A DNA stretch of 64,000 nucleotides from Teretinema zuelzerae (GTDB lineage Bacteria > Spirochaetota > Spirochaetia > Treponematales > Treponemataceae), in contig NZ_JAINWA010000003.1 of NCBI RefSeq assembly GCF_021021555.1, positions 868,001 to 932,000 on the forward strand, read 5' to 3'. Each line of letters starts with the position of its first letter. Within the stretch, counting starts at the first letter, position 1. The position numbers were made by a program, and so were the translations under genes. Of this stretch, positions 8,792 to 17,622 are shown piece by piece. The notes beneath the pieces were generated by a model. The model ran no database searches and was not told the DNA's origin. It saw only the letters and a program-made list of their open reading frames with translations.

Positions 8792-10714
8792 CTAATTCAC
8801 CTGATCCGCGAGCACCCGTTCAAGGCCGCTCAACGCGCCGCGATTATCCTCCTGAATATCCAGCGCCCGGCGGAACCACCGTTCCGCGGAAGACAGATCT
8901 TTTTCGAGAAGAGCTATGTTTCCCAGATTAACCATCGCCGGAACCGACTGTTTGTCGGCGGCCAGGGCGTAGAATTTCTTAGCTTCCGCGTACATTCCGG
9001 CGCGGACATAAAGGAGGCCCAGCTGATTGTTGAGCGCCGGGGTCGATCCTTCGGCAAGGATTTTTTCCTGTATTTCGCGGATCTTCGGTCCGAATTCCGC
9101 GCCGATATAGCGGCGGAGATTCGTTTCCACGGCCGATGAAATAAGCGCTTCCTCGGGTTTGTCCGATTTGACGCCGCTGCCGGTTATGCGCGCCGCGGGA
9201 TAGGAAAGCCAGGCCGAGCGGAGATCGACGAAGTCGACGTCCCTCCCCGCTTCCGCTTCCGATCCGATGGCGGAAACGGCCGTATACCAGCTGTTGATGA
9301 AGCCTTCCTTCAGGGTTTTGCAGGAAAGCGAAATCCAGACGCTGCCGTCGATATCCAAAAGACGGTCGTAGCCGGAGAACAGGCCTTCCGCCGCCGCGGC
9401 GTCGATGTCGAGAGCGAAGGCGACGACGAAATCTTCCGGCAGGGGAATGAAGGCGGTTCTGATTCCCACCGACTCCAGAAGGGCGGCGAAGAGGATGCCG
9501 ATGTCGTCCAGATCGCCCGAGCGGTACGAAAGGGTTTGAAAGGGATATTGAATGCTGTCGAGGGCCGCCGGATCGAGATGGAAGGCTTCATAGGGAGTAT
9601 CTCCGCCGTTTACGGCAAGTCCTGAAATCCTGAGGCTTTCGAACAGATACATGGCGAACTGCATGTTCCGGTTCAACCCTGTTCGCAGGCGGTCGCGCGC
9701 CATCCCGACGACGTATTTGGACAGGTCCAGAACCTCCGGCGCGTTCGGAGAAATGAATGAGGCAAGGATTCTGCTATCCGTCCATCTTGCCATATTTCTA
9801 TTATAAGTCTCCACGACCACGGGGCGCACGGATTCCCGCTGTTCTCCCAAAACCGTGTAGGAAACGACCATTTCCGCGGGAAATTTTCCGTTTTCGGTGA
9901 ATTGCTGAATGGCTTCGGAGAAATCGGCCGTAACGGGGATGTCGCCGCTCTTTCGTTTAGCGAGAACGGGAATGGAGCCGCAAAACACGGTGGAAGCGGT
10001 ATAATCGCCGGCGCGAAAGCTGACCCGGACGTTCCTGATTTCGGCTGTTTCCTGATTGGTTATGCGTACCGATCCGAGGCTCGAATCGCGATACACCGAA
10101 TACACAAGGGGAAAAACCGGTTCGTCCTGATGCAGGAGGGCATCGACTCCGCCTGTGGAAGATCTGGTGTCGAGCAGGTAGCGGAGGCTCAGTCCGGCAG
10201 AAAGGCCGCTGTACATCGGGCCGCCGGTCTCGTTGACGGAGGCGTTGAACAGGTAGGTCGACCAGCCGGCCGCCGCGGAAACGCTCATCGAAGGCGAAAA
10301 GCGGAAACCCGCTTCGCCCCAGGCGCGATACCAGAAATCGCCGTAGGTTTCGCCGTCGTAGAACCACTCGTAGATTCCGCCTGAAACGCCGGCTTGAGCG
10401 AATACGCGGGAAAACGGATAGGCGGAAACCGTAAGGGCCGGCCCGAAGCGGACGAACTGGGGAAGGGAGGACGAGGCGTCGACGCGGGTGAGCTCCCACC
10501 CGGCTTCAGGTCCGAGGCCGATCAAGCCGGCGAATATGAAGTCCGCGTTGAAGCTGCCGGAGGCGCCGAGGGAATAGAGCTCTTTCTGATCGCCGCCGAA
10601 GGGAATGCTCGCCTGCGGAGTCAACCGGAAAGCAATTTCCAAAGCCGCCGCCGGGCCGATGCAGAGAAGAATACTGATGAATACGAACACATGAACTTTT
10701 TTATTGGGAGCCAT
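8792..10714 (-). CDS. transglutaminase-like/TPR paralogue lacking catalytic residues
   Basis: 640 residues. It begins with a signal peptide (MAPNKKVHVFVFISILLC..., cleavage near AAALEI) and a strong RBS (GAGGGGAAGG). The architecture matches the downstream gene: beta-rich barrel-like first 200 residues (LGSVRITNQE versus FGSVRITNHE), a transglutaminase-like fold and C-terminal TPRs (VNLGNIALLEKDLSSAERWF). The catalytic Cys is replaced: GGDCDD in the neighbour is SGDLDD here (Leu codon 9509-9511), and the GHIF histidine is lost (PEDFVV). It is therefore likely a non-enzymatic partner or pseudoenzyme of the active copy. It lacks the Pro/Ala tail and membrane anchor. First gene of a three-gene operon. 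Function inferred from family resemblance only. Confidence 0.85.
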   Translation of the reverse strand: MAPNKKVHVFVFISILLCIGPAAALEIAFRLTPQASIPFGGDQKELYSLGASGSFNADFIFAGLIGLGPEAGWELTRVDASSSLPQFVRFGPALTVSAYPFSRVFAQAGVSGGIYEWFYDGETYGDFWYRAWGEAGFRFSPSMSVSAAAGWSTYLFNASVNETGGPMYSGLSAGLSLRYLLDTRSSTGGVDALLHQDEPVFPLVYSVYRDSSLGSVRITNQETAEIRNVRVSFRAGDYTASTVFCGSIPVLAKRKSGDIPVTADFSEAIQQFTENGKFPAEMVVSYTVLGEQRESVRPVVVETYNRNMARWTDSRILASFISPNAPEVLDLSKYVVGMARDRLRTGLNRNMQFAMYLFESLRISGLAVNGGDTPYEAFHLDPAALDSIQYPFQTLSYRSGDLDDIGILFAALLESVGIRTAFIPLPEDFVVAFALDIDAAAAEGLFSGYDRLLDIDGSVWISLSCKTLKEGFINSWYTAVSAIGSEAEAGRDVDFVDLRSAWLSYPAARITGSGVKSDKPEEALISSAVETNLRRYIGAEFGPKIREIQEKILAEGSTPALNNQLGLLYVRAGMYAEAKKFYALAADKQSVPAMVNLGNIALLEKDLSSAERWFRRALDIQEDNRGALSGLERVLADQVN

Positions 10715-10796
10715 AGCCTTCCCCTCTCGTTGATCCGCATCCGCTAAATCCTGACATGTCCTGGATTTACGCTGACGCCGGTGCGTTGAGGATGAC

Positions 10797-10861
10797 AGTA
10801 TAGCCCCTCCAAATCATAAAAAACGTCCAGAATTCCTTCTATACGGTATTTTTTTCTGGAC
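10797..10861 (-). promoter_or_regulatory. likely promoter and inverted repeat before the envelope operon
   Basis: On the minus strand a TATACT box lies at 10797-10802, about 85 bases before the operon's first ATG. Upstream of it the arms GTCCAGAA (10825-10832) and TTCTGGAC (10854-10861) form an 8-bp inverted repeat with a 21-base gap, a possible regulator site or hairpin. No good -35 was seen, so the promoter is tentative. Confidence 0.4.
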
Positions 10862-10888
10862 ATCTGTTTCTTTTACATTCGCAGGGCG

Positions 10889-10925
10889 AAAAAAAACCGC
10901 CCCGCGCGGAAAGCGCAGGACGGTT
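10889..10925 (-). terminator. intrinsic terminator of the lysine operon
   Basis: Read on the minus strand, AACCGTCCTGCGC pairs with GCGCGGGGCGGTT (one wobble, one bulge) around a TTTCC loop, followed by eight T. It sits about 20 bases after the lysA stop and separates lysA from the envelope operon. Confidence 0.85.
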
Positions 10926-10946
10926 CGGTATTTCAGCGGTTTTCTC

Positions 10947-12218
10947 TTACGCCTTGAAGCCCGGAAGCTTCTTGAAATCAAGCGTGGCGAAATAATCGTC
11001 GATGATTTCCTTGCGGCGGATTTCGATGATCTTTCCGTCTTCGCGCAGGAGAAGTTCTCCGGCGCGGAGCTTCGCGTTGTAGTTGAACCCCATCGCCCGG
11101 CCGTGGGCTCCGGCGTCGTGGATCACGACGAAGTCGCCCTTCTCGATTTCCGGAAGCTCGCGCTGAACTGCGAATTTGTCGCAGTTTTCGCACAGGGATC
11201 CGACCACGTCGTAGGTTTTAGACGCGGGAGCGTCTTCCTTGCCGACGACCGAAACATGGTGATAGGCGCCGTACATTCCGGGCCGCATGAGGTCGGCCAT
11301 GCTGGCGTCGACTCCGATGTACTCGCGGTAGATGTGCTTCTCGTGGATCGCCTTCGTCACCAGCCAGCCGTAGGGTCCGGTGAAGGGCCGGCCGCACTCG
11401 AAGCAGATCCGGACCGGATCAAGGCCTGCAGGCTTCATGACGGCGTCGTAGGCGGCCTTCATTTTATCGGCGACATAGTCGTAATCGATCGCCTTCTGCC
11501 CCGGCCGGTAGGGAATGCCGATGCCGCCGCCCATGTTGATGAACTCGACGGCAACGCCGGTTTTTTCCTTGATCTCGACGGCGAGCTCGAAGAGCATGCG
11601 GGCTGTCTCGACGAAATAGTCGGGATTGAGCTCGTTGGAGGCCACCATCGTGTGCAGTCCGAAGCGCTTCGCTCCCCGTTTGGCGGCTTCCGCGTACGCT
11701 TCGAGAATTTGGGGCCGGGTGAGGCCGTACTTTGCTTCCTCGGGCTTGCCGATGAGGGCGTTGCCGTCGCGGAGGGGGCCGGGATTGTAGCGGAAACAGA
11801 TAAGCTCGGGCAAACCGCCCAAGGCCTTGTCCAGATAGTCGATATGGGTGATATCGTCCAGATTGATTATGGCGTTCATCAGATTCGCGTAGACGTATTC
11901 CGATTCGGGCGTCTCGTTCGAGGTGAACATCACCTGATCGCCGGTAAGGCCGGACTTCTGAGCCAGAATGAGTTCGGGCATGCTGGAGCAATCCGCGCCG
12001 AGTCCCTCGGCCGCGAGAATCTTCATGATGAAGGGATTGGGGCAGGCTTTTACCGCGAAGTACTCGCGGAAACCGGGGAAGCGGGAGCTGAATGCGTTCA
12101 TAAAACGCCTGGCGTGCTCGCGGATTCCCTTCTCGTCGTAGAGATAGAAGGGAGTCGGGTACTGCGCGGTCAGCCCGCGGAGATCCTGCAGAGTCAGCGG
12201 GAAGGATTTTTCGCTCAT
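10947..12218 (-). CDS. lysA: diaminopimelate decarboxylase
   Basis: 423 residues, normal for the family. It is a fold-type III PLP enzyme that decarboxylates meso-diaminopimelate to L-lysine, the last step of the pathway. The PLP lysine is in FAVKACPNP (K57). The phosphate-binding Gly loop is GGGIGIPYRPG, the substrate/PLP motif is ECGRPFTGPYGW, and the second-subunit active-site motif is SLCENCDKFA, followed by HDAGAHGRAMGFNYN. The start chosen is the ATG at 12218, which overlaps the asd stop as ATGA; an upstream in-frame start would put a basic low-complexity tail inside asd. Last gene of dapA-asd-lysA. Confidence 0.95.
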   Translation of the reverse strand: MSEKSFPLTLQDLRGLTAQYPTPFYLYDEKGIREHARRFMNAFSSRFPGFREYFAVKACPNPFIMKILAAEGLGADCSSMPELILAQKSGLTGDQVMFTSNETPESEYVYANLMNAIINLDDITHIDYLDKALGGLPELICFRYNPGPLRDGNALIGKPEEAKYGLTRPQILEAYAEAAKRGAKRFGLHTMVASNELNPDYFVETARMLFELAVEIKEKTGVAVEFINMGGGIGIPYRPGQKAIDYDYVADKMKAAYDAVMKPAGLDPVRICFECGRPFTGPYGWLVTKAIHEKHIYREYIGVDASMADLMRPGMYGAYHHVSVVGKEDAPASKTYDVVGSLCENCDKFAVQRELPEIEKGDFVVIHDAGAHGRAMGFNYNAKLRAGELLLREDGKIIEIRRKEIIDDYFATLDFKKLPGFKA

Positions 12219-13306
12219 GCGAGGTACCCCTTCGCCTTGAGGAGTTCGGCGTTCAGGATTCCGCCGCCGGCGGCTCCGCGCACGGTGTTGTGCGAAAGAC
12301 CGACGAAGCGGATGTCGAACAGGGGGCATTCGCGGAGACGGCCGACGGAAACGGCCATGCCCTTGTCCTCGTCGCGGTCGCGCCTTGGCTGCGGGCGATT
12401 CGCTTCTGAGCGCACGATGATCGGCTGGCGGGGAGCGAAGGGAAGGTCCAGCTCCTGGGGCAGGGCGCGGAATTCGCGCCAGATTTTTTCAACCTCTGCA
12501 AGGGACGGCTTCTTGTCGCCGAATTCGAGGCTGATGCAGGCAGTGTGTCCGTTGATGACCGGCACGCGGTTGCAGTGGGCGGAAACCTTGAGGCCGCCGA
12601 AGTTGACGATCTTTCCGTTCTCGACCTTGCCGAGAATCTTGAGGGGTTCCTTCTCGCTCTTTTCCTCTTCGCCGCCGATGTAGGGAACCACGTTGTCGAT
12701 CATGTCGAGGCTGGGCACGCCCGGATAACCGGCGCCGGAGACGGCCTGCATGGTGGTGACGAACATGCGCTTCACCTCGTAGCCGGCCTGCATGAGGGCC
12801 CAGATGGGGGTCATGTAGCTCTGGAGGGAGCAGTTCGGCTTGACGGCGACGAAGCCCTTGTCCCAGCCGTGGGTTTTGCGCTGGGCGTCGATGACGGAAA
12901 TGTGGTCGGCGTTGATTTCGGGGATGAGCATGGGAACGTCCTCCGACCAGCGATGGGCGGAGGCGTTGGAGACGACCGGAATGCCGAGGGCCGCGTACGC
13001 ATTTTCCAGGGCCTTGATTTCGTCCTTGCTGTCCAGCTCGAGGGCGCTGAATACGAAGCGGCAGCGGCCGAGAGCCTTCGAGGCGTCGTTCGCGTCTTCG
13101 ATGATCAGGTCCGCGACTCCTTCGGGGATGTTCGCGCCGAGCAGCCACTTGCTCGCGACTACCTCGCGGTAGCTTTTTCCGGCAGAACGGGGGCTCGCCG
13201 CGATATACGAGACTTCGAACCAGGGATGGTTCTGCAGAAGATAGATATAATTCTGGCCGACGGCGCCGGTGGCGCCGAGTATTCCTACGGGTATCTTTTG
13301 ACTCAT
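12215..13306 (-). CDS. asd: aspartate-semialdehyde dehydrogenase
   Basis: 363 residues. It reduces aspartyl phosphate to aspartate semialdehyde with NADPH, the branch point to lysine, threonine and methionine. The dinucleotide loop is GILGATGAVGQ at 8-18. The catalytic Cys is in KPNCSLQ (C159), and the motif SGAGYPGVPSLDMIDNVVPY follows. VSAHCNRVPVINGHT carries the active-site His. The length and these motifs fit the archaeal/fungal-type branch of the family rather than the E. coli Asd branch. It lies 52 bases after dapA and overlaps lysA by 4 bases, so the three are surely cotranscribed. Confidence 0.95.
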   Translation of the reverse strand: MSQKIPVGILGATGAVGQNYIYLLQNHPWFEVSYIAASPRSAGKSYREVVASKWLLGANIPEGVADLIIEDANDASKALGRCRFVFSALELDSKDEIKALENAYAALGIPVVSNASAHRWSEDVPMLIPEINADHISVIDAQRKTHGWDKGFVAVKPNCSLQSYMTPIWALMQAGYEVKRMFVTTMQAVSGAGYPGVPSLDMIDNVVPYIGGEEEKSEKEPLKILGKVENGKIVNFGGLKVSAHCNRVPVINGHTACISLEFGDKKPSLAEVEKIWREFRALPQELDLPFAPRQPIIVRSEANRPQPRRDRDEDKGMAVSVGRLRECPLFDIRFVGLSHNTVRGAAGGGILNAELLKAKGYLA

Positions 13307-13358
13307 GATAAAAAACTCCTGTACGATGCTGTTCGGTTCGGCTTTACAAGCCGCGTTA

Positions 13359-14246
13359 TCAAAGAATTCCGGCGGCCTGGAAGGCGGCGCGGAGCTTGGG
13401 AGCGTTAGCCGGATCGAGCGGAGCCAGAGGCAGCCGGAGAGATCCCGCGGGCAGGCCCTTCATGTTCATGACCGCCTTGATGGGAACCGGATTGGTTTCC
13501 ACGAAGGCAGCCTTGAAGGCCGGAAGCAGCTTGTAATGAAGCGTTCGGGCTTTTTCCATGTCTCCGTTCACCGCAGCCGTCGCGAGGGCGGTTACTTCCG
13601 CCGGAGCGATGTTGGACACGACCGAAATGACTCCGTCGCCGCCGAGGGCCGCGAGGGGGAGAGTCAGCGCGTCGTCGCCGGAAAGGACGCTAAAGCCGGG
13701 CTTTTTTCGGGCGATGGTTTCGATGACTTCCATCATCTGGTTGATGTCGCCCGAAGCTTCATTGACTCCCGCGATATTCGGAAGTTCGGCGATGCGGGCG
13801 AGCAGAGCGGTGGAAATATTCTTGCCGGTCCGTCCGGCGATGTTGTATACGATAATGGGAAGACCCACTTCCGCGCAGGCGGCGAAATGCAGGAAAATTC
13901 CCTCGTCGTTGGGCTTATTGTAGTAGGGAGTCACGACCAGAGCGTAGTCGGCTCCCTTCTGTTTGGCGCGTTTGACGTATTTGACCGCATCCCGGGTATT
14001 GTTGCTCCCGGCGCCCACGATGACGGGAACCTTTCCTTTGGCTTCCTCCATGGCAATGTCGATCAAGGTTTCTTCTTCGCTCTCGTCCAGGGTCGGGGTT
14101 TCGCCCGTGGTTCCCAGGGGAACGATTCCGGAAATACCGCTTTTGAGCTGGAACCGCACCAGATCGCGGAATCCCTCGAAGTCGACTGAGCCGTCTTCCT
14201 TCATCGGGGTGACCAGGGCGGTGAATGCTCCACGCAGTTTCATCAT
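13359..14246 (-). CDS. dapA: DapA-family 4-hydroxy-tetrahydrodipicolinate synthase, Schiff-base Lys replaced
   Basis: 295 residues, (beta/alpha)8 aldolase of the DapA/NAL superfamily. In the family a Lys forms a Schiff base with pyruvate, which then condenses with aspartate semialdehyde. Present here: the GTTGE turn (T46, T47), TPYYNKP (Y109), VYNIAGRTG (Y134, R139). The Lys of the usual G-(I/V)-K-E-A motif is Asn: GVNEASGD, N162, codon 13761-13763. Operon position with asd and lysA argues for the DapA role, but the standard mechanism needs that Lys. Start: ATG at 14246, 7 bases after AAGGAG; a second ATG follows directly. The leader has a hairpin just before the RBS. Confidence 0.85.
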   Translation of the reverse strand: MMKLRGAFTALVTPMKEDGSVDFEGFRDLVRFQLKSGISGIVPLGTTGETPTLDESEEETLIDIAMEEAKGKVPVIVGAGSNNTRDAVKYVKRAKQKGADYALVVTPYYNKPNDEGIFLHFAACAEVGLPIIVYNIAGRTGKNISTALLARIAELPNIAGVNEASGDINQMMEVIETIARKKPGFSVLSGDDALTLPLAALGGDGVISVVSNIAPAEVTALATAAVNGDMEKARTLHYKLLPAFKAAFVETNPVPIKAVMNMKGLPAGSLRLPLAPLDPANAPKLRAAFQAAGIL

Positions 14247-14253
14247 ATCGCGT

Positions 14254-14309
14254 CTCCTTATGAGATACCCTCCAACGCGCCGGAGGAGACTATCTCTTGC
14301 AATTTTATA
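14254..14309 (-). promoter_or_regulatory. dapA promoter (-10) and 5' leader hairpin
   Basis: An extended -10 (TGG followed by TATAAA, box at 14304-14309) precedes a short leader. The leader holds a hairpin at 14262-14296 with outer arms GAGATA/TATCTC and inner arms CTCC/GGAG. It ends two bases before the AAGGAG (14254-14259). The hairpin is too small for a lysine riboswitch; it may tune translation of the operon. Confidence 0.5.
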
Positions 14310-14403
14310 CCAGTTTATTACATATTTATGCATAATGACAAGGGGCTGGATGTCCTTACGCGCGAAAGAATGCGCGCAATACACACGAATCGACAAAAGA
14401 GAG

Positions 14404-14409
14404 TATACT
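14404..14409 (+). promoter_or_regulatory. possible -10 box giving a leaderless transcript
   Basis: TATACT at 14404-14409 ends 8 bases before the ATG at 14418. No Shine-Dalgarno lies in the usual window. No clear -35 was found, so this is a candidate only; it belongs to a pattern seen at other genes in this window. Confidence 0.35.
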
Positions 14410-14417
14410 CGGTAGCC

Positions 14418-15695
14418 ATGAAAAAGATGCTCAAAAACCCCGGAGAGCTGTTCAGAAAAATCTGGATTACCTCAGGCGCCTTCCTCGAGAACGATCTGTT
14501 TACCTACGCGGCCGCAGGAGCCTGCAATTTCATACTTTCGGCCCTGCCGATTCTGCTCATGACGCTTGCTGTCCTTTTGCGCGTGTTCCACGCTTCCCCG
14601 GAAGCCCTGCTCCAGCTGGTAGATTCAGTACTTCCCCAATTCCATGTCTTCGATTACGAGACTACGGTTTCATCCATATTATACGCGCGCACGACCAGTT
14701 GGGTGGAAATCATTCTGGGACTGACGATTTTCTGGATGGCCCGCCGGTTCTTCGCCTCTCTGCAGCGGGGCCTCGCGCAGATCTGGAGGAAGCGGGGCAA
14801 GGGACGGCCGATACGGGAAAACCTGCTGATCATCGCCGGAGAGGTGCTGCTCGTGGTATTGATTGTGAGCACGGCGATATCGGTCACCACCGCAAACGCG
14901 TTTTTCCGTTCTGCCCTCTCGCGCGAACTGATCAACCCCGCGGCCGCGAATTTCCTGTCGCGTCTGTTTCTCTACACTCCGCTGGGAGCGATTTTCCTCT
15001 TTCTCTTCCTGGTGTACGATCTGCTTCCGCGCGTGCGGCCGGCTCACCAGGACGCGGCTCTCGCGGCGGCGGCGTGCACCGCCTCGTTCTGGATCACGCA
15101 AACCCTGTATTCGCTGTTCATCGATATGACCCGATACAATCTGGTGTACGGCATCCTGAGCAACGCGATCGTGCTGGTGCTGGAGGTGTATACCTTCTTT
15201 TTGCTGTTTCTGTACTGGGCGCAGTTTCTGTACGCCAAGCAATTCTACGAAAGCTTTCTGGTTTCCCGGATCTGCCTGCTCCCTCCGGCTGACGAAACGA
15301 ATCTGTTCCGCAGAATCGAGCGGAGGATCTTCCGGCGCCCGGAGCTTTTTTTCCGCAAATACGCCTGCGAATACCGGGCCGGGGACGCCGTCTATTCGAA
15401 AAACGACGAAAGCCAGGGACTCTTTTATATCTGGAAGGGTTCGATTTTGACGGAGACGAAAAACGAGATTTCACGACTCGGGGAAGGAAGCGTCTTCGGC
15501 GAAATAGAAAGCCTCTCCGGAGCCCTCAGGATATCTACCGTACGCGCCGAGACGGATTCGACGGTCCTGAAAATCCCGGAGGATATCTTCCTGGAAACCC
15601 TGGAAGTGGACGGAGAGCTTTCCCGCTGGGCCCTTTTTTCCATGACGGACTTTTTGCGTAAAAAACAGGGGAAAACTATTTCCATGCACCCGTGA
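14418..15695 (+). CDS. YihY/BrkB-family membrane protein fused to a cyclic nucleotide-binding domain
   Basis: 425 residues from the ATG at 14418. Residues about 1-285 are a BrkB/YihY-type integral membrane domain with about six hydrophobic segments (for example FILSALPILLMTLAVLL, IIAGEVLLVVLIVSTAI, YTPLGAIFLFLFLVYDLLP). The C-terminal about 120 residues look like a CRP-type cNMP-binding beta barrel: YRAGDAVYSKNDESQGLFYI, then LGEGSVFGEIESLSGALRISTVRAETDSTVLKI, matching the G-x-x-F-G-E phosphate-binding cassette. The membrane family has no settled activity. A nucleotide- or ligand-gated version is inferred from the fusion. Divergent from dapA; no RBS at the start. Confidence 0.85.
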   Translation: MKKMLKNPGELFRKIWITSGAFLENDLFTYAAAGACNFILSALPILLMTLAVLLRVFHASPEALLQLVDSVLPQFHVFDYETTVSSILYARTTSWVEIILGLTIFWMARRFFASLQRGLAQIWRKRGKGRPIRENLLIIAGEVLLVVLIVSTAISVTTANAFFRSALSRELINPAAANFLSRLFLYTPLGAIFLFLFLVYDLLPRVRPAHQDAALAAAACTASFWITQTLYSLFIDMTRYNLVYGILSNAIVLVLEVYTFFLLFLYWAQFLYAKQFYESFLVSRICLLPPADETNLFRRIERRIFRRPELFFRKYACEYRAGDAVYSKNDESQGLFYIWKGSILTETKNEISRLGEGSVFGEIESLSGALRISTVRAETDSTVLKIPEDIFLETLEVDGELSRWALFSMTDFLRKKQGKTISMHP

Positions 15696-15746
15696 ATCGT
15701 GTTATCTCTGAAGGGCTTTGTTGTTTGATTGCAAAAGAGGTTAACT

Positions 15747-17576
15747 ATGTGCGGAATTGTCGGATATATCGGTGACGAAGAAGCCACCCCGGTGTTGATT
15801 AACGCCCTTAAAAAACTTGAGTACCGCGGTTACGATTCTGCGGGAATAGCCGTTCTTGGAACCGAGAGCCTCATCGTTCGAAAAGCCAAGGGCGCATTGA
15901 AATTTCTTGAACAGAAAATAGCGACGGAGATTATCCAGGGATCCATGGGAATCGGGCATACCCGCTGGGCGACCCACGGAGAGCCGAGCGACATCAATTC
16001 GCATCCCCATACGGACGTATCAGGAAAAATAGCTGTCGTGCATAACGGAATCATCGAAAACCACGCGAAGCTTCGTTCCTGGCTCGAAGGCCACGGAGTC
16101 GTATTCCGCAGCCAGACGGATACGGAAGTAGTAGCCCACATGATAGACTTCCATTACAACGGAAACCTCCTTGAAGCCGTCCAGGAAACCCTGAAGCGTC
16201 TTGAAGGCTCGTACGCCCTCGCGGTGATTTGCGAAAGCGACCCGGACAGGATCATCGCCGTGAGAAAAGACTCGCCCCTCATCATCGGAGCCGGCGACGG
16301 AGAAAACCTCATCGCGAGCGACGTTCCGGCGATTCTGGAATACACCCGCGACGTATACTATCTCGACGACCGGGAGCTGGCGGTGCTCTACCGCGACCGG
16401 GTGGAGTTCTTCGACGAAGAGGGCAATCCGCGGAACAAGGAGCTGGTGCACGTAGAATGGGACGTGGCGGCGGCGGAAAAGGGCGGATACGAACACTTCA
16501 TGCTCAAGGAGATCCACGAGCAGCCGAAGGCCCTCACCGACACCCTCCGCGCGCGCGTGAAAACATACTCGAACAAGACGATACACCTTGAAGAAATCGG
16601 ATTCGACGCATCCTGGGCCGAGGCGAGCCGGGTGGTGATCACCGCCTGCGGCACCGCGTGGCACGCCGGAGTCGTAGGAAAGTACGCCTTCGAGCACTTC
16701 GCGCGCATCCCGACGGACGTAGACATCGCGAGCGAATACCGCTACCGCAAGCCCATCTTCAACCCGAAGGACATCTTCATCATCATCAGCCAGTCGGGAG
16801 AAACCGCCGATACCCTGGCAGCCATGCGCATGGCGAAAAAAGGCGGAGCCCGCATCATCGCGATCACCAACGTAGTCGGCTCCACGCTCGCGCGAGAGGC
16901 CGACCTCGTGATGTACACCTGGGCGGGCCCGGAGATCGCGGTCGCCTCGACCAAGGCATTCACCACGCAGCTCATGTGCGTGTATCTGATCGCCATGCAG
17001 TTCGGATCGCTCCGGGGAACCATCAGCGAAGACGAACTCACCGGCTACATCGACGCCCTCGAGCAGATACCAGCCCAGGCCGAATCCCTGCTCGCCCACA
17101 AGGAAGCGATTCAGCGCTTCGCCAGCCAGCAGTTCAACAAAACCAAGGCCTTCTTCATGGGCCGCCTCTTCGATTACGCGATCAGTCTGGAAAGCGCCCT
17201 CAAACTCAAGGAAATCAGCTATACCCACTCCGAGGCCTTCGCGGCAGGAGAGCTGAAACACGGACCGATCGCCCTCGTGGACGAGTCGACCCTGGTCGTC
17301 GCTATCTGCACGCAAAGCGCCCTGTTCGACAAGATGGATTCGAACATCAAGGAAGTGAAGGCGCGCGGAGCGACCGTCCTGGTGATCACCTACGAGGGAG
17401 AACCCTACTTCGACGGAACCGCGGACGAGATATTCCGCATTCCCCGCACCCTCGATCCGCTGACGCCGATTCTCTCGGTGATCCCGAGCCAGCTGTACGC
17501 CTATTACGCCTCGCTGCAGCGCGGACTCGATCCCGACAAGCCGAGGAACCTCGCGAAGAGCGTCACGGTAGAATAA
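15747..17576 (+). CDS. glmS: glutamine--fructose-6-phosphate aminotransferase (isomerizing)
   Basis: 609 residues, the usual size. It makes glucosamine-6-phosphate from fructose-6-phosphate and glutamine, the entry to peptidoglycan and lipid A sugars. It begins MCGIVGYIG, so Cys2 becomes the N-terminal nucleophile of the class II amidotransferase domain after Met removal; this fixes the start at 15747 (AAGAGG 8 bases upstream) rather than an ATG 18 bases earlier. Amidase motifs GHTRWATHG and HNGIIEN follow. Two SIS sugar-isomerase domains fill the rest (SQSGETADTLAAMR; ACGTAWHAG; C-terminal DPDKPRNLAKSVTVE). Confidence 0.97.
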   Translation: MCGIVGYIGDEEATPVLINALKKLEYRGYDSAGIAVLGTESLIVRKAKGALKFLEQKIATEIIQGSMGIGHTRWATHGEPSDINSHPHTDVSGKIAVVHNGIIENHAKLRSWLEGHGVVFRSQTDTEVVAHMIDFHYNGNLLEAVQETLKRLEGSYALAVICESDPDRIIAVRKDSPLIIGAGDGENLIASDVPAILEYTRDVYYLDDRELAVLYRDRVEFFDEEGNPRNKELVHVEWDVAAAEKGGYEHFMLKEIHEQPKALTDTLRARVKTYSNKTIHLEEIGFDASWAEASRVVITACGTAWHAGVVGKYAFEHFARIPTDVDIASEYRYRKPIFNPKDIFIIISQSGETADTLAAMRMAKKGGARIIAITNVVGSTLAREADLVMYTWAGPEIAVASTKAFTTQLMCVYLIAMQFGSLRGTISEDELTGYIDALEQIPAQAESLLAHKEAIQRFASQQFNKTKAFFMGRLFDYAISLESALKLKEISYTHSEAFAAGELKHGPIALVDESTLVVAICTQSALFDKMDSNIKEVKARGATVLVITYEGEPYFDGTADEIFRIPRTLDPLTPILSVIPSQLYAYYASLQRGLDPDKPRNLAKSVTVE

Positions 17577-17622
17577 CAGAACTGTCAAAACGGAACGCAA
17601 AGGGGCGTTCGATATTCACGGA

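Noticed and set aside
11103-12683. 526-codon plus-strand frame
   Set aside because: Antisense to lysA and asd; no domain, composition typical of a mirror frame.
14262-14296. Lysine riboswitch before dapA
   Set aside because: The leader is far too short for the L-box aptamer; only one hairpin is present.
16020-17600. 526-codon minus-strand frame opposite glmS
   Set aside because: Mirror of a well-supported gene with all catalytic motifs; no independent signal.
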